Shown: positions 44,135-56,196 of the stretch, piece after piece
Position numbering within the stretch: position 1 is the first letter of the stretch
Layout of the letters: each line of letters opens with the position of its first letter
From: Gnetum montanum
Lineage: Eukaryota; Streptophyta; Gnetopsida; Gnetales; Gnetaceae
Assembly: GCA_015680685.1 (NCBI GenBank)
Contig: MNCI01036682.1
Location: 1-64,000 of the forward strand
Direction of reading: 5' to 3'
Length of the DNA: 64,000 nucleotides
The notes under the pieces: model-generated
Told to the model about the DNA's origin: nothing
Database searches by the model: none
The model's input: only the letters and a program-made list of their open reading frames with translations
Position numbers and translations under genes: made by a program

Positions 44135-47100
44135 GGTAGTACAGACCGAATCTTCTTTACTCTTGGTGATATCACATCTGGAGCAAGCTCCCTTGGGCGT
44201 TCTTTCCTCTTCACCTTTGCTTTATACTTCCCAACAGTCTCACCAATCAAATGCTCAACCCTTTTAATAGATGTGTGCAACCTAGGTGGGTCCAATCCCA
44301 AGCTATCATGGGAATGATGGGAACTGCTAGCCGCACCCCCAGTAGTGACTAATATTGATTCCTCAATGTCTTTCGGTGGGTCCTGGGATCTAGTGGTGCT
44401 ATACAAATGGCAAATCCAAGGGCAGGAAAATTGTGAATGATCCCTCAAAATATATTGGTTATCATCATAAACTACTAGGAATTCAGCAAACCTACATAGA
44501 TACCCCACGAAGAAAGAAAATGTAAAATGGGATTTGGCGTGGATGTTTGAACGTAACCTGATAATCTCTCCACAAAAACCATATTCAAGAAACTGCACCC
44601 AGTTATAGCACATGCCTATCTCTAAAACTACATGTATCACACATGCAGACTCAATCCCAAGGCTTCTTCCTTGAGAAAGAGATTTGGGAAAGGTTCGTGC
44701 CCGGAAGAGAGGATACAGAAAGTTCATCTCCATTGATCGGGTATCATCTTGCATGGCAAAGCCCTTAGGACCCTAAGACACACCTAACCACTACTCAAGC
44801 TCTCTTATTACCTATCCGTCTTTAGTTTCTTTATCTATGGTCACCATGGCACCATCCATAGGCACACCAAAAAGATCAAAAAGGAACTCAATGGTCAGGT
44901 GGAAAGATACCTTGACTTCTCAAACTTGTGTGGTAAAATGGGAAGCATCATCACTGAAAGAATCAACAATGGTGACCATCTCGGTAGCCAGAATGCTAGG
45001 AGTTAAAGCTGTGAACAAGTCCATCAGGCCTACCTGGGTAAGACGACTAATGATCAAATCAGAAGCTTTCTTCTGCAACCATTTTTGTGATTGCTCTACC
45101 TCCCCATATTTTGTAAAAAGTGTGGCCTCAGTACGTCCTATTATAATGGTAACTTCTTCAGGGGGGATGACTACTATAAAAAAGAAAAACATAGAGCGAA
45201 GAATTACAAAAGAACATGATACATGATGATGTAGCAAAAAGAAAATGGAGTCTAGAGTGTGGTCACTTACCATCTATGAATGGTGTAGGCAAGGTGGGTG
45301 CAGGATCAATCCTTTGAGGAAAAATTGGCCCATTAGAAGACCAGTCCTTATGTAACCAACCATGAACTTGGTAGCATTTGAAAGCTCTCGAAAACTGTCT
45401 ATGGTAGTCAACAATAGCCAGCTTTATTTGGTCCAGTACCACGGCATAAAGAATGGGGCCTGCCATGAATGTCTTTAGCGCTGTGTGTGCTAAGGCAAGC
45501 CCACCATCATCATCATGCACTACATAGGAAAACAACATTTAGATGATGACACAAAATTCAAAAAGAAATTAAAAATTAAAGTAAGACACAAGAATGCATA
45601 CTATAGAGTGTGCACACGGAAAGCTAAGAAAAGTGTGTTGCTGCTGTTGTGATGAGTACAAGTGGGCAACTCCCACACATGATTCAAGGGATGTGTAGAT
45701 CTAGGACCCTTAGTAGGGCCTCCTTCAACTCTAAACAGCCCCTCATCTATGTCAATAACAAAGGCAAGCATGCTTGGTGTAGACCCGGGAAATACAGTCT
45801 CAACAACATCATGAGCCAACTGTTCACTCAGGTGAGACCATATAACCACGCTAAAATTTTGTAGGATAAATGAAAAAAATGAACTAACACCAGGATGGAA
45901 CCATATCAAATGGGGCCCAATGCGCATGTCATAGGGAGGTGTATCTGATCCAAAGGGGCCAAACCAAGCAAGTACACCAATAAGCTCAACCACGAGAAGA
46001 GAAGGTTTAGGTCCCCTGCATATAGCCAAAACATTAAGTAAGTAAAGAATCTAAGTGCTACCATATAGGCCAAAATACCAAAAACCAAAAATTACATAAA
46101 CAAATACTTTAAATGCACAACTTCACCCCATGAGACAAGGACACCAATATCTATTTAGTGTATCTAACGCTCACTGGGGTACATTGAAATCCATTTCATA
46201 ATAAATTCACACAAAAGTACAGAACATAAACACTTACTCAAGCAAGGTTTAAATCATCTATCTCAATAAAACAAATAAGCGATATAAACATGAAACTAGC
46301 AAGTAATGGGGATCCCAGCAAACAACGCATGTCTTCACCTTTTGACTCATTTTGGGCCTCTCCCAGTAGACTCATGCTATGGCTTGTTTTCAAATGGCTC
46401 ACGATGGGAGGGCTCACTAAGAAAAACTCACGCTAAGAAGGGCTCACGCTAGCCTAACTCATGCTAGCATTCCCCAACTCATGCTGGCCTTCGTGGCCCA
46501 AACTCACGATGGTCGTGGCCCAACTCACGCTGATCTTCTGAGCCCATACTCATGCTAGGGCCTAGTCAGTCGCTCACACTAGGGGGGGGGGGGGGCTCAC
46601 GCTGGGATTTTTCCAATCCAACCTTGTTCTTAGTAGATACGTAAGAGGCCTTAGGTGTTTTTCTTGGGTTTGGGTTAGACCACCAGTCTGCTACAAGGAA
46701 CGTTGAGATCTCGCACCCGATCCTGGGTTGACCAATTAGGGTTCGTAAAGAGAAGCGAGAGATCAAGTCAATTTCTTGTTTGACAAAACTTCTTTTGTAT
46801 TTTGTATTAATTAGAAGCTAGGAGGTAGACATAGACATATAGTCTTTTTTTTTATTGTTGCACACCTCTTCAACGAGGTCAGTAGGCCCGGCTAGCAAAA
46901 ATTTGCTCTGCTTGCCTCCCCAACACTCACGCTGGGTTCTCTGCATTCCAGTGTGAGTTGGAAACCAACAACTCACATTGCAGGGATCCAGCCACCCACG
47001 ATGCCTCTCTCTCTCTCAAACCCACGATGCCTATCCCCCGCAGAACCCTACCCACATTCACCCTGGCCATTTCTTGGCCTAAAGCCAAGAAGGTTGAAAG

Positions 47101-47652
47101 TCCTAAACTTGAAAATTTGTAGCTGACGCTACCCTACCCTATAACCCTTGTTTGCCACTCACGTTGCCTTGCCAAGAAACCCAACACGCTCACACTGCCA
47201 AGGAAACCTAGCCTAGGAAGCCAAAAAAAGGCCCTAAGAACCCCACAGCCCGACACGCCAAAAAAAGCCAAAAAAATCCCCATGTTGCCAGAAAACACAA
47301 GAAAGCCCAAAAAGCCCACGATGCAGGAAGCCCCAAAAACTCATGATGTTCTGACATTCCCAGCACTCACACCCTACAAACATCCTAGGTGCTCATGTCG
47401 ACTCCACAAATCCCAGATAAATCACAAAGAAACCCAAAAATCGTAGCTAAAATTCTACCCTAGGTAATGCTATTTGTAAAATGCTAAAGAAAAATAGGAG
47501 AAAACAAACTTACCTGTGCAGGGCCCATCCCACATTGGAATCCTGGCGTGGGAGAGACATTGGAGAAGCTCTTCACTCTCCTCCATGAATGCCAGATCTA
47601 CCTACCTCTTCCCCTTATCTCGGCTTGCCTTTCCTCTACCTCTGTCCTTCAT
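44135..47652 (-). pseudogene. E3 antisense gene, 5' half (exons 1 to 4)
   Basis: Minus-strand pieces: exon 1 about 47652-47514 (donor GTAAGT; frame uncertain, one stop), exon 2 46015-45602, exon 3 45519-45271 (donor GTAAGT), exon 4 45173-44135, cut by E4 and ending at 25199. Exon 2 is the HAD-like domain: LLVVELIGVLAWF (motif I Asp is Glu), IWFHPGVSSFFSFILQNF, SVVIWSHLSEQ and a short end NTLFLAF. Exon 2 is 36 nt shorter than in E2 and E4, a whole number of codons. Exon 4 shows FTKYGEVEQSQKWLQ, GLMDLFTALTPSILATEM and LFDLFGVPMDG, then YPLFRARTFPKSLSQGRSLG; 44754-44135 is open. Confidence 0.78.
46340..47420. repeat. CTCACGCT-word array in intron 1 of E3 antisense gene
   Basis: Dozens of copies of CTCACGCT, CTCATGCT and CCCACGATG lie in intron 1, with more at 47690-47725 in the 5' UTR. 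A G run sits at about 46582-46594. The same word fills the E3 3' LTR (53350-54060). No coding signal. Confidence 0.75.
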
Positions 47653-47759
47653 GGTTGCCTTGCTAACCCTGACGTTTTAGCTCACACTACACTCCTAGCT
47701 CACACTACAGTCAAGAACTCACACTAGCACAAAACACCCTTCCTCCACTTCAAAACCCC

Positions 47760-47767
47760 CTTTTAAA
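47760..47767 (-). promoter_or_regulatory. TATA-like box of E3 antisense gene
   Basis: TTTAAAAG in GGGTTTAAAAGGGGG, 115 bp upstream of the proposed ATG at 47652. Less certain than the E2 and E4 boxes. Confidence 0.4.
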
Positions 47768-48268
47768 CCCAAAACATTCTATTTTATTTCCTCTTATTTT
47801 ATTTTCTCTCACTTTATTTTATTTTATTTATTTAAATTTTTTTTTGTTTATGCTTTATGTTAGCCTATATTCCTCATTATTCCAGCCTTTAGAGATGAAG
47901 CCAAAAACAAAAATTATCATTATGCAAAGGAAGGGATGGAAAAGGTAAAAACAATATATATATATATATATACATACACATAAACATTTCAAAAATTCAT
48001 AAACTTATCATGCACACAAAATTTTAAAACCAAAAATGCTCTATGCACTCAGTCCAAATGACAAGTCAACGTGAATATTATCCAGCCCGGTATGGCCTTA
48101 AACTACCATGTGGCTCGGTACAGCCTAAAACTGCCATGATTACCATCGTGCCTCCCAATTTTGTCAGTACATAGTTTGATTACACTATGCTCATTTACAT
48201 TTAGTAACTATTTTGTCAAGGGGGTATCACTTACTTTGCTCCCAGTTTAAATTGGCAGGAGCAAGCAC
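47768..48268. other. Divergent spacer of E3 with (AT)n microsatellite
   Basis: A/T-rich with an (AT)n tract at 47953-47972 and two repeat units (GGCCTTAAACTACCATG, near 48090-48140). No coding signal. The RT unit begins at ATG 48269 just after TTGGCAG, a possible splice acceptor. Confidence 0.6.
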
Positions 48269-49975
48269 ATGGCCACCGAGAATATCCTTTCAACATTGTC
48301 TCTCAATGGACCATATGCGGAGGTAAAAAGAGTAATCAATCCAGAGTCCTTAGATCTTGAACCATGTGCTTCCACTAATTTAATAGCCTTTACTCAAGAA
48401 ACGTCAGACTGGCCTAAAAATGTGACTAAGACTTTGGATCTAAAAGCTGACAATATCACTGAAGATCCTCTAGTCAAAATCCCCATTACTACATCTGATT
48501 GTGAAACTAGAACATTGAAATTAAGTGCCTTACTAGACTCACAAATTGTCAACCACATCACTCAAGTACTGAAAGAAAACATCAAAACATTTGCATGGTC
48601 ATATACCGACATGCCAGGATTAGACCCCTGAATCATCCAACATAATATCATCCTTGATGAAAAAATTAAACCGATGAAACAAAAGGCACGAAAGGTTAGA
48701 CCTGAGGTGGCGTTAGCAGTCCATGCTGAAATCACAAAGCTCTACCAAGCCAATTTCATCTAGGCCATTGACTATTCTGACTAGGTATCAAACATTGTAG
48801 TTGTCCCTAAGAAGAACGGTAGTATACACATTTGCATTAACTTTCGTGATCTCAACACATCCACTATAAAGGATGACTTCTTATTACCTAGCATTAATCA
48901 ACTTATTGACACAATATTGGGCATGCACTATTATCTTTTATGGATGGATTTTCAGGATACAACCAAATAAGAATCAATTTGGAACATCAACTTAGGACAA
49001 CTTTTATGACATCATGGGGGACATTCTATTATACTATGATGCCATTTGGCCTTAAAAATGTAGGAGCTACATATCAACGAGCAATGACATATATATTTAG
49101 TGATTACATGCTTAATTTGCTCACTGATTAAGTTGATGACATCGCGGTTAAATCTAAAACAACAGAACAACATGCAAAAGATCTAGATCTAGTGCTTAAA
49201 AATTTTCTCAAATATGACCTTAGAATCAATCCAAAGAAGTGTGTCTTTGGTGTCAAAATGGGCAAGATGCTTGGTTTCATAGTCTCTGAAACATAAATAC
49301 GAGTAGACCCTGATAAGGTTAAAGCAATAACTAACATGCAACCACCAAAAAACCTTATCGAACTATGTGGTCTCCAAGGTAGATTGCAATTCATTAGGTG
49401 CTTTATCGAAAGGTTGACAGATAATTTGAGACCCATGCAACACATATTACAAAAAAATGTACATTTCCAATGGACTCAACAATGCCAAGAAGCATTTGAG
49501 AACATAAAACAAGAGCTAGCTCAGCTACCAACCGTTTATCCTTTACAAGGCAGTAAACCCTTTTACATCTCTACCTTGCAACTTTCAATTCTTCCATTGC
49601 ATCAATGCTTTGTCAAAAATGTGAAGATGGAGTTGAGATCCCTGTATATTAACTAAGCCACACTCTAATTACCTATGAACAATGATACAACAACGTAGAG
49701 AAATCATGCCTTGCCCTCATTTTCTCCTTGAAGAAATGGCGGCATAATCTCTTCTGCAATCAAGTTTACATCATTTGCAAGGATAATGTACTCCACGCTA
49801 TCACCAACAACATCTACGAGTCGAGTAGGATAGCTAGGTGGAAAGCAATGATTGCAGAGTTTGACTTACACTATGTTGCTCAATCTTCCACAAAAGGTCA
49901 AGCAATAGTCACACAATTAGCTATCTCACCAACCCAAGATTAGGCAATAGTTAACAATATAGACACCGTACCTGA
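48269..49975 (+). pseudogene. pol: E3 reverse transcriptase and RT-linked RNase H
   Basis: The first 120 codons from ATG 48269 (MATENILSTLSLNGP) are open to 48631, including EDPLVKIPIT and AWSYTDMPGLD. RT motifs follow with one frameshift near 48915: DDFLLPSINQLIDT, FMDGFSGYNQIRINLEHQ, YTMMPFGLKNVGATYQ and LLTD-stop-VDDIAVKSK (the Tyr of YVDD is a stop). LCGLQGRLQFIRCF and PTVYPLQGSKPFYIS lead to a decayed RNase H (LKKWRHNLFCNQV, IYESSRIARWKAMIAEFDL). Confidence 0.86.
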
Positions 49976-49979
49976 CAAC

Positions 49980-50400
49980 TACGAGGCAATCCTCTCTTTT
50001 GATGGAGCTTCAACCTCTCGAGGAGGAAGTGCTATGACTATTTTAACATACCCCTTTGGAGAAATCCAACACTTTGCCTACCAATTGATCTTTCCCTGTA
50101 CCAATAATGTGGTGGAATATGAAGGTCTTCTTAGAGGTCTTCAAGCAGCATTGACTTTGGGAATCTCATGTCTTGTAGTTCGAGGTGATTCACAGTTAGT
50201 CATCTATCAAGTCACTAAAGTTTACGCATGCAAAGCCCTCCATTTGCAATCCTATTGTGATTTGACCAAACATCTACTAAGGCAACTAGTAGAAATAGAT
50301 ATACAACATGTCCCTAGAAATGAAAACACAATTGTCGATGCACTTGCTACACTAGCCTTAAATATGACACCTGAAACATTCCATGCATTGCCTAGCTCTA
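49980..50400 (+). pseudogene. E3 second RNase H (aRNH)
   Basis: Best copy of the Tat-specific second RNase H; 50034-50513 is open. LSFDGASTSRGGSAMTI, NNVVEYEGLLRGLQAAL, VVRGDSQLVIYQVTKVY and VPRNENTIVDALATLALN hold all four acidic positions expected of RNase H (Asp, Glu, Asp, Asp). The frame runs on into the integrase linker (AIEWYDDIKEYLV). Confidence 0.87.
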
Positions 50401-50439
50401 TAACAAGTTGTGTCAAACCTATAATTAACACTCTTGAAG

Positions 50440-51712
50440 AAATTCCTATAGCATCCATTAGCACAACACACGCAATAGAATGGTATGATGACATAAAAGA
50501 GTACCTTGTATGAGGCGAGCCTCCACAACACTTAACAAATGCTCAAAAAGACATCATGCAAAAATGCTCTCAATAGTATGCATTAATAGGGAACACCTTG
50601 TGTCACAAATCCTACAAAGGCATTCTGCTAATGTGCATTAGTAGCATTGACGGTCAAACGATTGTAGAACAAGTCCACGAAGGACTTTGTGAAGGGCACA
50701 TTGCACCTAAAGAAATGGCAACAAAGATTAGGCACTTAGGCTACTACTGGCCACACATGGAGTACGATTGCATCTCCAAGGTTAGGACATGTGAAATTTT
50801 CTAAAGGCATGAAAATCTAATACATGTGCCACCTAATGAATTACATACAACACAAATCACATGGCCATTCCAAAAATGGGGGTTAGACTTAATTGGACCA
50901 ATAATGCCATCATTCTCTACGGGACATAGCTTTATTATCACTACAACTAAATACTTCGCAAAATGGCTAGAAGCTATCCCTCTTAGGAAGACCACTTCAA
51001 AACATATTTGCACTTTCATAATAGAAAATATCGTGACCTGTTTTGGGATTCTGATGATGATCGTTACTGACAATGGGTTGTAGTTTAGCAGTGCAAATAC
51101 TAAAATATTTTGTGAAAGCTTAGGTATTAAACATGCATTCTCATCACCTTACTACTAACAGAGCAATGGTTAAGCATAGGCTACAAACAAAATTGTCATC
51201 ATGGTGCTCAAAAATATGTTGAATCAAACCAAGAAAAGATGGCACAAACAATTAGTCTACGCATTGTGGGCGTATAGAACGACACATCGAGCATCTACAG
51301 GTAAAAATCCATATAGTCTTGTATACAGATTTGAAGTTGTTTTACCTTTAGATTTATAGGTTTTCTCGTTGTGGATAGCTCTCTCAGGCCTCCTCAATGA
51401 AGGCCAAAGTAATGAATTACGCATTGCTGACCTCGACTCCATGGAGGAGGAATGTGTGCAAACGCTTGATCAAATCGAGTGGTACCAGAAACAAAAATGA
51501 CAATGACACAAACATGACCTACATAAACGTAAGATTAAAGGAGGAGATTTAGTTCTTAAGGCCATTCGTGAACATCCAGACAAATTCTCAGCCAAATAGG
51601 AAGGGCCTTACCTAGTCACCAAGGCATACAATAATGGAGCATCCAAACTTGCTAACATGGATGAGAATGAGCATACAATAACGGTACTATGTCTGATGAA
51701 GCTAAGGTATAG
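50440..51712 (+). pseudogene. E3 integrase
   Basis: Zinc domain VHEGLCEGHIAPKEMATKI ... CEIF: the last Cys of CDTC is Phe followed by a stop. Core: WGLDLIGPIMPSFSTGHSF, VTDNGL then stop, and a degraded Glu segment (QSNG, ATNK). The C-terminal part is readable (WAYRTTHRASTGKNPYSL, EGPYLVTKAYNNGASKLAN). More decayed than E2 and E4. Confidence 0.85.
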
Positions 51713-51714
51713 AA

Positions 51715-52125
51715 TAGTCCTAGCATCATGACTTAAAACTCATACCACATAATAGTCCTAGCATCATGACTTAAAACTCATACCACAAAACAGTCCTGGC
51801 ATCATGACTTAAAACTGATACCACAAAATAGTCCTGGGGCTATGACCTAAAACTAGCACCACAGAAATGTCCTGGAGTCATGAAAATAAAATGACACCAT
51901 AGATCTCCATCCAGTATGATACTAAATTGCCACATCTATCCGCCATGATGTGAAACTAGCATCCAGAGTCCACTAAGACTATAAATTGGTTTGCCTCTTC
52001 ACAGTCCACTATGACTATAAACTAGCAATGCCCCATCTGCTACAATGCTAAACTATCACTGTCCAAAGGGTTATGACATGAAACTAACCCACAATAGTTT
52101 GCTAAAACTATAAACTGGTGACATC
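51715..52125 (+). repeat. Tandem repeats after E3 integrase
   Basis: Four close 32-bp units (CATGACTTAAAACTCATACC, AATAGTCCTAGCAT) at 51722-51835, then about seven diverged units with core ATGACTATAAACTRGC to 52125. Confidence 0.8.
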
Positions 52126-53256
52126 ATCAACAACCAGGAAAAATTTGAAAAGATGTGTTGCTACAATTGGCTATTCATGTTCCACGAAGACTTGCTGCAT
52201 AATTTGTCTCATGGGCCTTGATGAGGCTAATGCTGTTCATGATTCTGCCTACTTTAAAAATTGCACGTGGTGGCTCCATCTCTTTGTTTAAAGTGCTTAG
52301 TTAACCGTTTCATTTATGATTTTCTTATCTTCCTGGAGTTGTGTTTGCAGGATGACACGCCTGAGGCATTCATGCACAGATGCACTTCATCATGAAGATA
52401 AGGTATCACATTCTTCCTAACACACGTAACTGGGTTAATCAATCCATTCATAAGTACATTCTCGACTCCTGATACATTCTCTATTTCCCCATCATTCCTC
52501 CTTATCCTATTCAATTACATTCCCTACTCATCTCAAAGCTCTTGATACACTATTGCACACTATGACTCTCTAAGTAGTTGCAACACAAAACATAGTATAC
52601 ATGACACAGTATACAAAATGCAAGTGCTCGAACACGAGCACAACACTAAAAGTAAGCTCTTTCAAAAAGACCCAAAAAAAACAAAAGAAAATAAGAAACA
52701 AACAAGAAAAGAATACAAATATCAAAGAGAAAAATGCACAAAAAAGGTCTTCATGACCCCATGGACATCATAAATAAAAGACTATTGGTCATTCTCATAC
52801 AAGCCCTAGGTGAGAAGGTGATTGTCTTGGAAAGCAGTTACACTTGTGTCTCAAAGAGACCATGTTGCACATCATCGCATAGCTTTGGCTATTTACAATG
52901 GGCCCCATAAACACTCTATAAGAGTCCTATTTCTCCAAATAATGCACCTCCTATGTCCTAGCTTCAAGTCTACTAAACATTGGCTATTGACAAGGACCAA
53001 AGACATAGTTCATTCACGTGAGAGTATCCCTCTCCCACAACTCCGGCAAAAATTATAACCCTTGATCAACTCTTGATTTCCCCAGTTACGACCAATCCCT
53101 CCCTACATCTTGAATTATATTTCCTCAATCCCATGTACTTTTGAAAATAGTGCAATGAGATCTAGCCAAGGGTCGACGGATAATGCTTGGTACTTGGTTG
53201 TTCATGGTGTTTTTCACTTTTTTGTCGATGCCTCTTGGGTGAATTCCTCTAGAAAT
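52126..53256 (+). other. E3 3' untranslated region
   Basis: No supported gene. The last 70 bp (CATGGTGTTTTTCACTTTTT to the polypurine tract) match the same zone in E2 and E4. Confidence 0.55.
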
Positions 53257-53273
53257 CAACAAAGAGGGGTCAA
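53257..53273 (+). other. E3 polypurine tract
   Basis: CAACAAAGAGGGGTCAA directly upstream of the 3' LTR, shared in form with E2 and E4. Confidence 0.7.
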
Positions 53274-54464
53274 TGAAACACCACTAATTTTGGCCTAGTA
53301 CTTTGAAAATGACTCAAGCCCTTTCAAGCTTTCGAGAGGCAAAATTTGACTAGGGCATGACACTCACGCTGGCTTGACTTGGGCACTCACGCTAAGGTGA
53401 TGCTAAGGTCACACTAGCAGCATGAGTGCAGTGTGAGAAACTCTGGGAGCCTAAAACTAAGTTGAAATGATTTGATTTCAAAGATGAAACCATTCTCAAG
53501 GGCCACTAATGTCAACTCCAAGCTTTAGCATTCAGAGATTCAAATTTTCGGTCAAAAAGTGTAAAATTTCTCACTCACGTTGTCACTCACGTTGAGGTCA
53601 CACTGCCAGCATGAGTGCAGTGTGAGTAATTTCAGAACTTAAAATTGAGCCCATAACTAAGTCAAATGACCTAATTTCTAGAGTGCAAGTCATCCTCAGA
53701 GTTCATTGTTGACAATTACAGACTTTAGCCTTTAGAATTCCAGATTTCGAGCCCAAAAAATTACAGTTTTTGTAACTCACGTTGTGGTCATGCTGCAACA
53801 TGAGTCCAGCATGAGCTGCCAAAAGTGGCTCGAAAAAAGTTACTTTCAAGCTTAGTTTCTAATTTTTAGATCACTCTCAGGGTTAGCAATAGTTGCACTC
53901 AAAAATTTTTAGATCACCGAAAGGTTAGCAATAGTGGCTTCAAATATCAAAATTTGGAGTGAAATGCATCACTTTCAAGTCACTCACACTGAAGTCACGC
54001 TGTAGCGTGAGTGTAGTGTGATTGTAGCGTGCGCATGCTGAGGACATGCTAAGGTAAAATCAACTCACATGGGAAGTTCTTGTCAAGCGAAGATGCTTCA
54101 AACAGCCACAGAACCATTCAAACCGACATCCTGCAGTAGTCAATTCAAAGATCCAGAAGTTTCAAGCAAGCCAAAGTCAATTTCTCTTATTGTACATTAT
54201 CATTTTCATCATAAATGTTCATCATTTGTTGTCTTTTCAAGCTCTTACGCTCTAAATTGTATGTGCTTCCATGTGCATAAGCTAGCTTGAGTAAGCTGAG
54301 GCACGTTGTAAGATACAATGCACCTGGTCAAAAATGTAGCTTCCTCACACACGTCCAACTCACATACAGTTGTCCATCGGACACGTGTCACACGATCCAT
54401 TTTCCTCTCATCTCTCAACCATTGATTCCATCCATGAATTTCATGCCTGAACCTAGCCAAACCC

Positions 54465-54472
54465 TATAAATA
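54465..54472 (+). promoter_or_regulatory. TATA box of E3 3' LTR
   Basis: TATAAATA in AACCCTATAAATACCTTG. Confidence 0.55.
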
Positions 54473-54889
54473 CCTTGCCAATTCACATAAACATAGTGGG
54501 TAATTTTGAAGGTTGATGGCTTAGGAAACTCAAACCAGCAATCCTTGGGCACTCGTGCACACTTGACTCCTAGCAACCAAGCACTTCTAAAACACATCAC
54601 ATCACCCTGGGGCTTGGCGCTTGACTTGCCATCTACACATGCAACTACGCTTTGACTAGTGCACATCCGTTCTAAGCAATACAATACAATTCATTTTTCT
54701 AGCCATTATATTGTTTACTCTGTTTTACATTCAGTTACATTTTATTTGCAATACTGTTCTATGTACAATCTATTTGCATTTTGTACATTGTTATTTACAT
54801 TTCAAACATTAGTTACGATAACCCTAGCGTAAGCCGTAATTTACGCTCGGGGAAGTCCTTGGTTGATTTGTGTGCAGACCATCCAAGGC

Positions 54890-54938
54890 ACTCTGCATTT
54901 GTTTTCTTTTCCAGCTTGCCCTCAGGCGAAGGCAAGGT
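54890..54938 (+). other. Predicted LTR-end stem-loop, E3
   Basis: ACTCTGC versus GCAAGGT gives six pairs (one G-U) with one mismatch, loop containing CCAGCTTGCCCTC. The weakest of the set. Confidence 0.45.
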
Positions 54939-55014
54939 CAGCTGTGTCTACCCGATGATCTTTCGGTGTTTGTTTTTCCCTTCCAACCTTACACCAACGA
55001 TTTGGGTCAATACA

Positions 55015-55383
55015 GCGGTGGACCAAAGAAAAGAGGAAAAGCCTTCTCAACAAGTCTATATATTCTTTTGACAAGGTTCATAAGGAACCAAGATCATGTA
55101 GTTTTTTAATGATGGTTAAGATAGCATAAAACCTATAAGGGTTTTCATACTCTTTTAGCCCTTGTTGTAGAAAGAAATAACCTTTGATCCACCAATAAGG
55201 CATGTTTTCTTACACTCTTCCCTACTTAAAGAAGAAACATCCTTAGAGCTTAAGTGTCTATCCTTCCACTTTTTCAATTATGGAGAGCAAACTAGATATC
55301 AAGCGACATTGAACAAGTAAAAGCCCTTTTGACAATTATAGACAAGAAGGTTCAATGACTAGGGTATCGTAAAGCATGAATGT
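55015..55383. other. Sequence between E3 and E5
   Basis: No gene recognised. A short minus-strand stretch at about 55205-55085 reads YWWIKGYFFLQQGLKEYENP, but it is too short to assign. Confidence 0.4.
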
Positions 55384-56195
55384 TGATGAGTTATCATTTC
55401 GTCGATCGCGATATCGTGTACACGATATACGTGATATCGTAGCCTGTCTCCTCATCTATAAATAAGAGGTAGACAGGTCTGGTAGGCAGTTTATTAGTTC
55501 TTAGTTTTTAGTTCTTAGTTTTAAGTGTTTAGTTTCAAGAAGTTCTTCTCTTAACCCTTTCCTCCCAGTGCATGCCTGTAGTGTGGCGATTGTCATTGTA
55601 CGACATCCTTATTCGAGTGTGACGTACTTGGACACACACATGATCAAAAATAAAGATCAAGATTGCTTCATCATTTCAGCATTCACTTATTTTAATTATT
55701 TATTTAATTTTTATTTACTACTTTCTTAGTTAATATCTCTTCACCCTAAACTCCTGTTAAACGCTGAATGAGTACAACTTGATTACAAGCATTTAAGTGT
55801 GACTATTTGGTAACCCAGTAGCATACCTAGGATTTGTGCTTGATAATCCCAGTGGTAGTCATGCACAAGGTCCAAGATGTGTATGGATGATTGAGGAATG
55901 GATACTCATCGCACTTAGGCTAGCTTAGATTCTCTCTCACCCTCTCTCTCTCTTAGCCTAGTTAATATCATTTTCCATTACACCTAGGAGTAGCATTAGT
56001 ACACATCATACACCTCACTCTGAACTAAATCATATGTGAAAAAGTTAACACTAGTCTAGATGGAAAGACAGTGAACTAAAACCTAAGGATAACTGTCTTG
56101 ATACCACAACTAGTCTGTCTCCAGAGTTCGATCGGATCATGTGTGAAATGCTCATATTCGTATGGTTGAGTGTAGGGATACCTCACCACTCATCA
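55384..56195 (+). repeat. E5 5' LTR
   Basis: Direct repeat of 63012-63803. Begins TGATGAGTTATCATTTCGTC, ends CACCACTCATCA. Holds an 18-bp palindrome at 55411-55428 (ATATCGTGT/ACACGATAT), partly deleted in the 3' copy, and TATAAATA at 55457-55464. Confidence 0.92.
55457..55464 (+). promoter_or_regulatory. TATA box of E5 5' LTR
   Basis: TATAAATA in CATCTATAAATAAGAGG, exactly repeated at 63076-63083 in the 3' LTR. Confidence 0.65.
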
Positions 56196-56196
56196 T

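Larger units (their letters stand above)
19085..55014 (+). mobile_element. E3: Tat-type LTR retrotransposon split by E4
   Basis: Internal sequence runs 19085-25211 and resumes at 44135 after the E4 insertion, ending in a 3' LTR at 53274-55014. Order: gag, protease, antisense gene, RT-RNase H, second RNase H, integrase, repeats, polypurine tract, 3' LTR. No 5' LTR or primer-binding site of the same subfamily is present in the window; they should lie left of E2 if E2 inserted into the E3 leader. Without E4, E3 sequence here totals about 17 kb. Confidence 0.82.
53274..55014 (+). repeat. E3 3' LTR (about 1.74 kb)
   Basis: Starts TGAAACACCACTAATTTTGG and ends TTGGGTCAATACA. The U3 part (53350-54060) is packed with CTCACGCT / AGTGTGAG words. 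TATA box at 54465-54472, hairpin at 54890-54938. Its last 170 bp align with the E1 LTR, not with E2 or E4. Confidence 0.8.

Noticed and set aside
45601-46029. An active protein phosphatase
   Set aside because: The motif-I nucleophile Asp is Glu and the late acidic pair is absent; only the fold-level similarity is supported.
51700-51840. tRNA-like or small RNA gene in the post-integrase repeats
   Set aside because: No cloverleaf, A or B box; the sequence is a simple 32-bp tandem unit.
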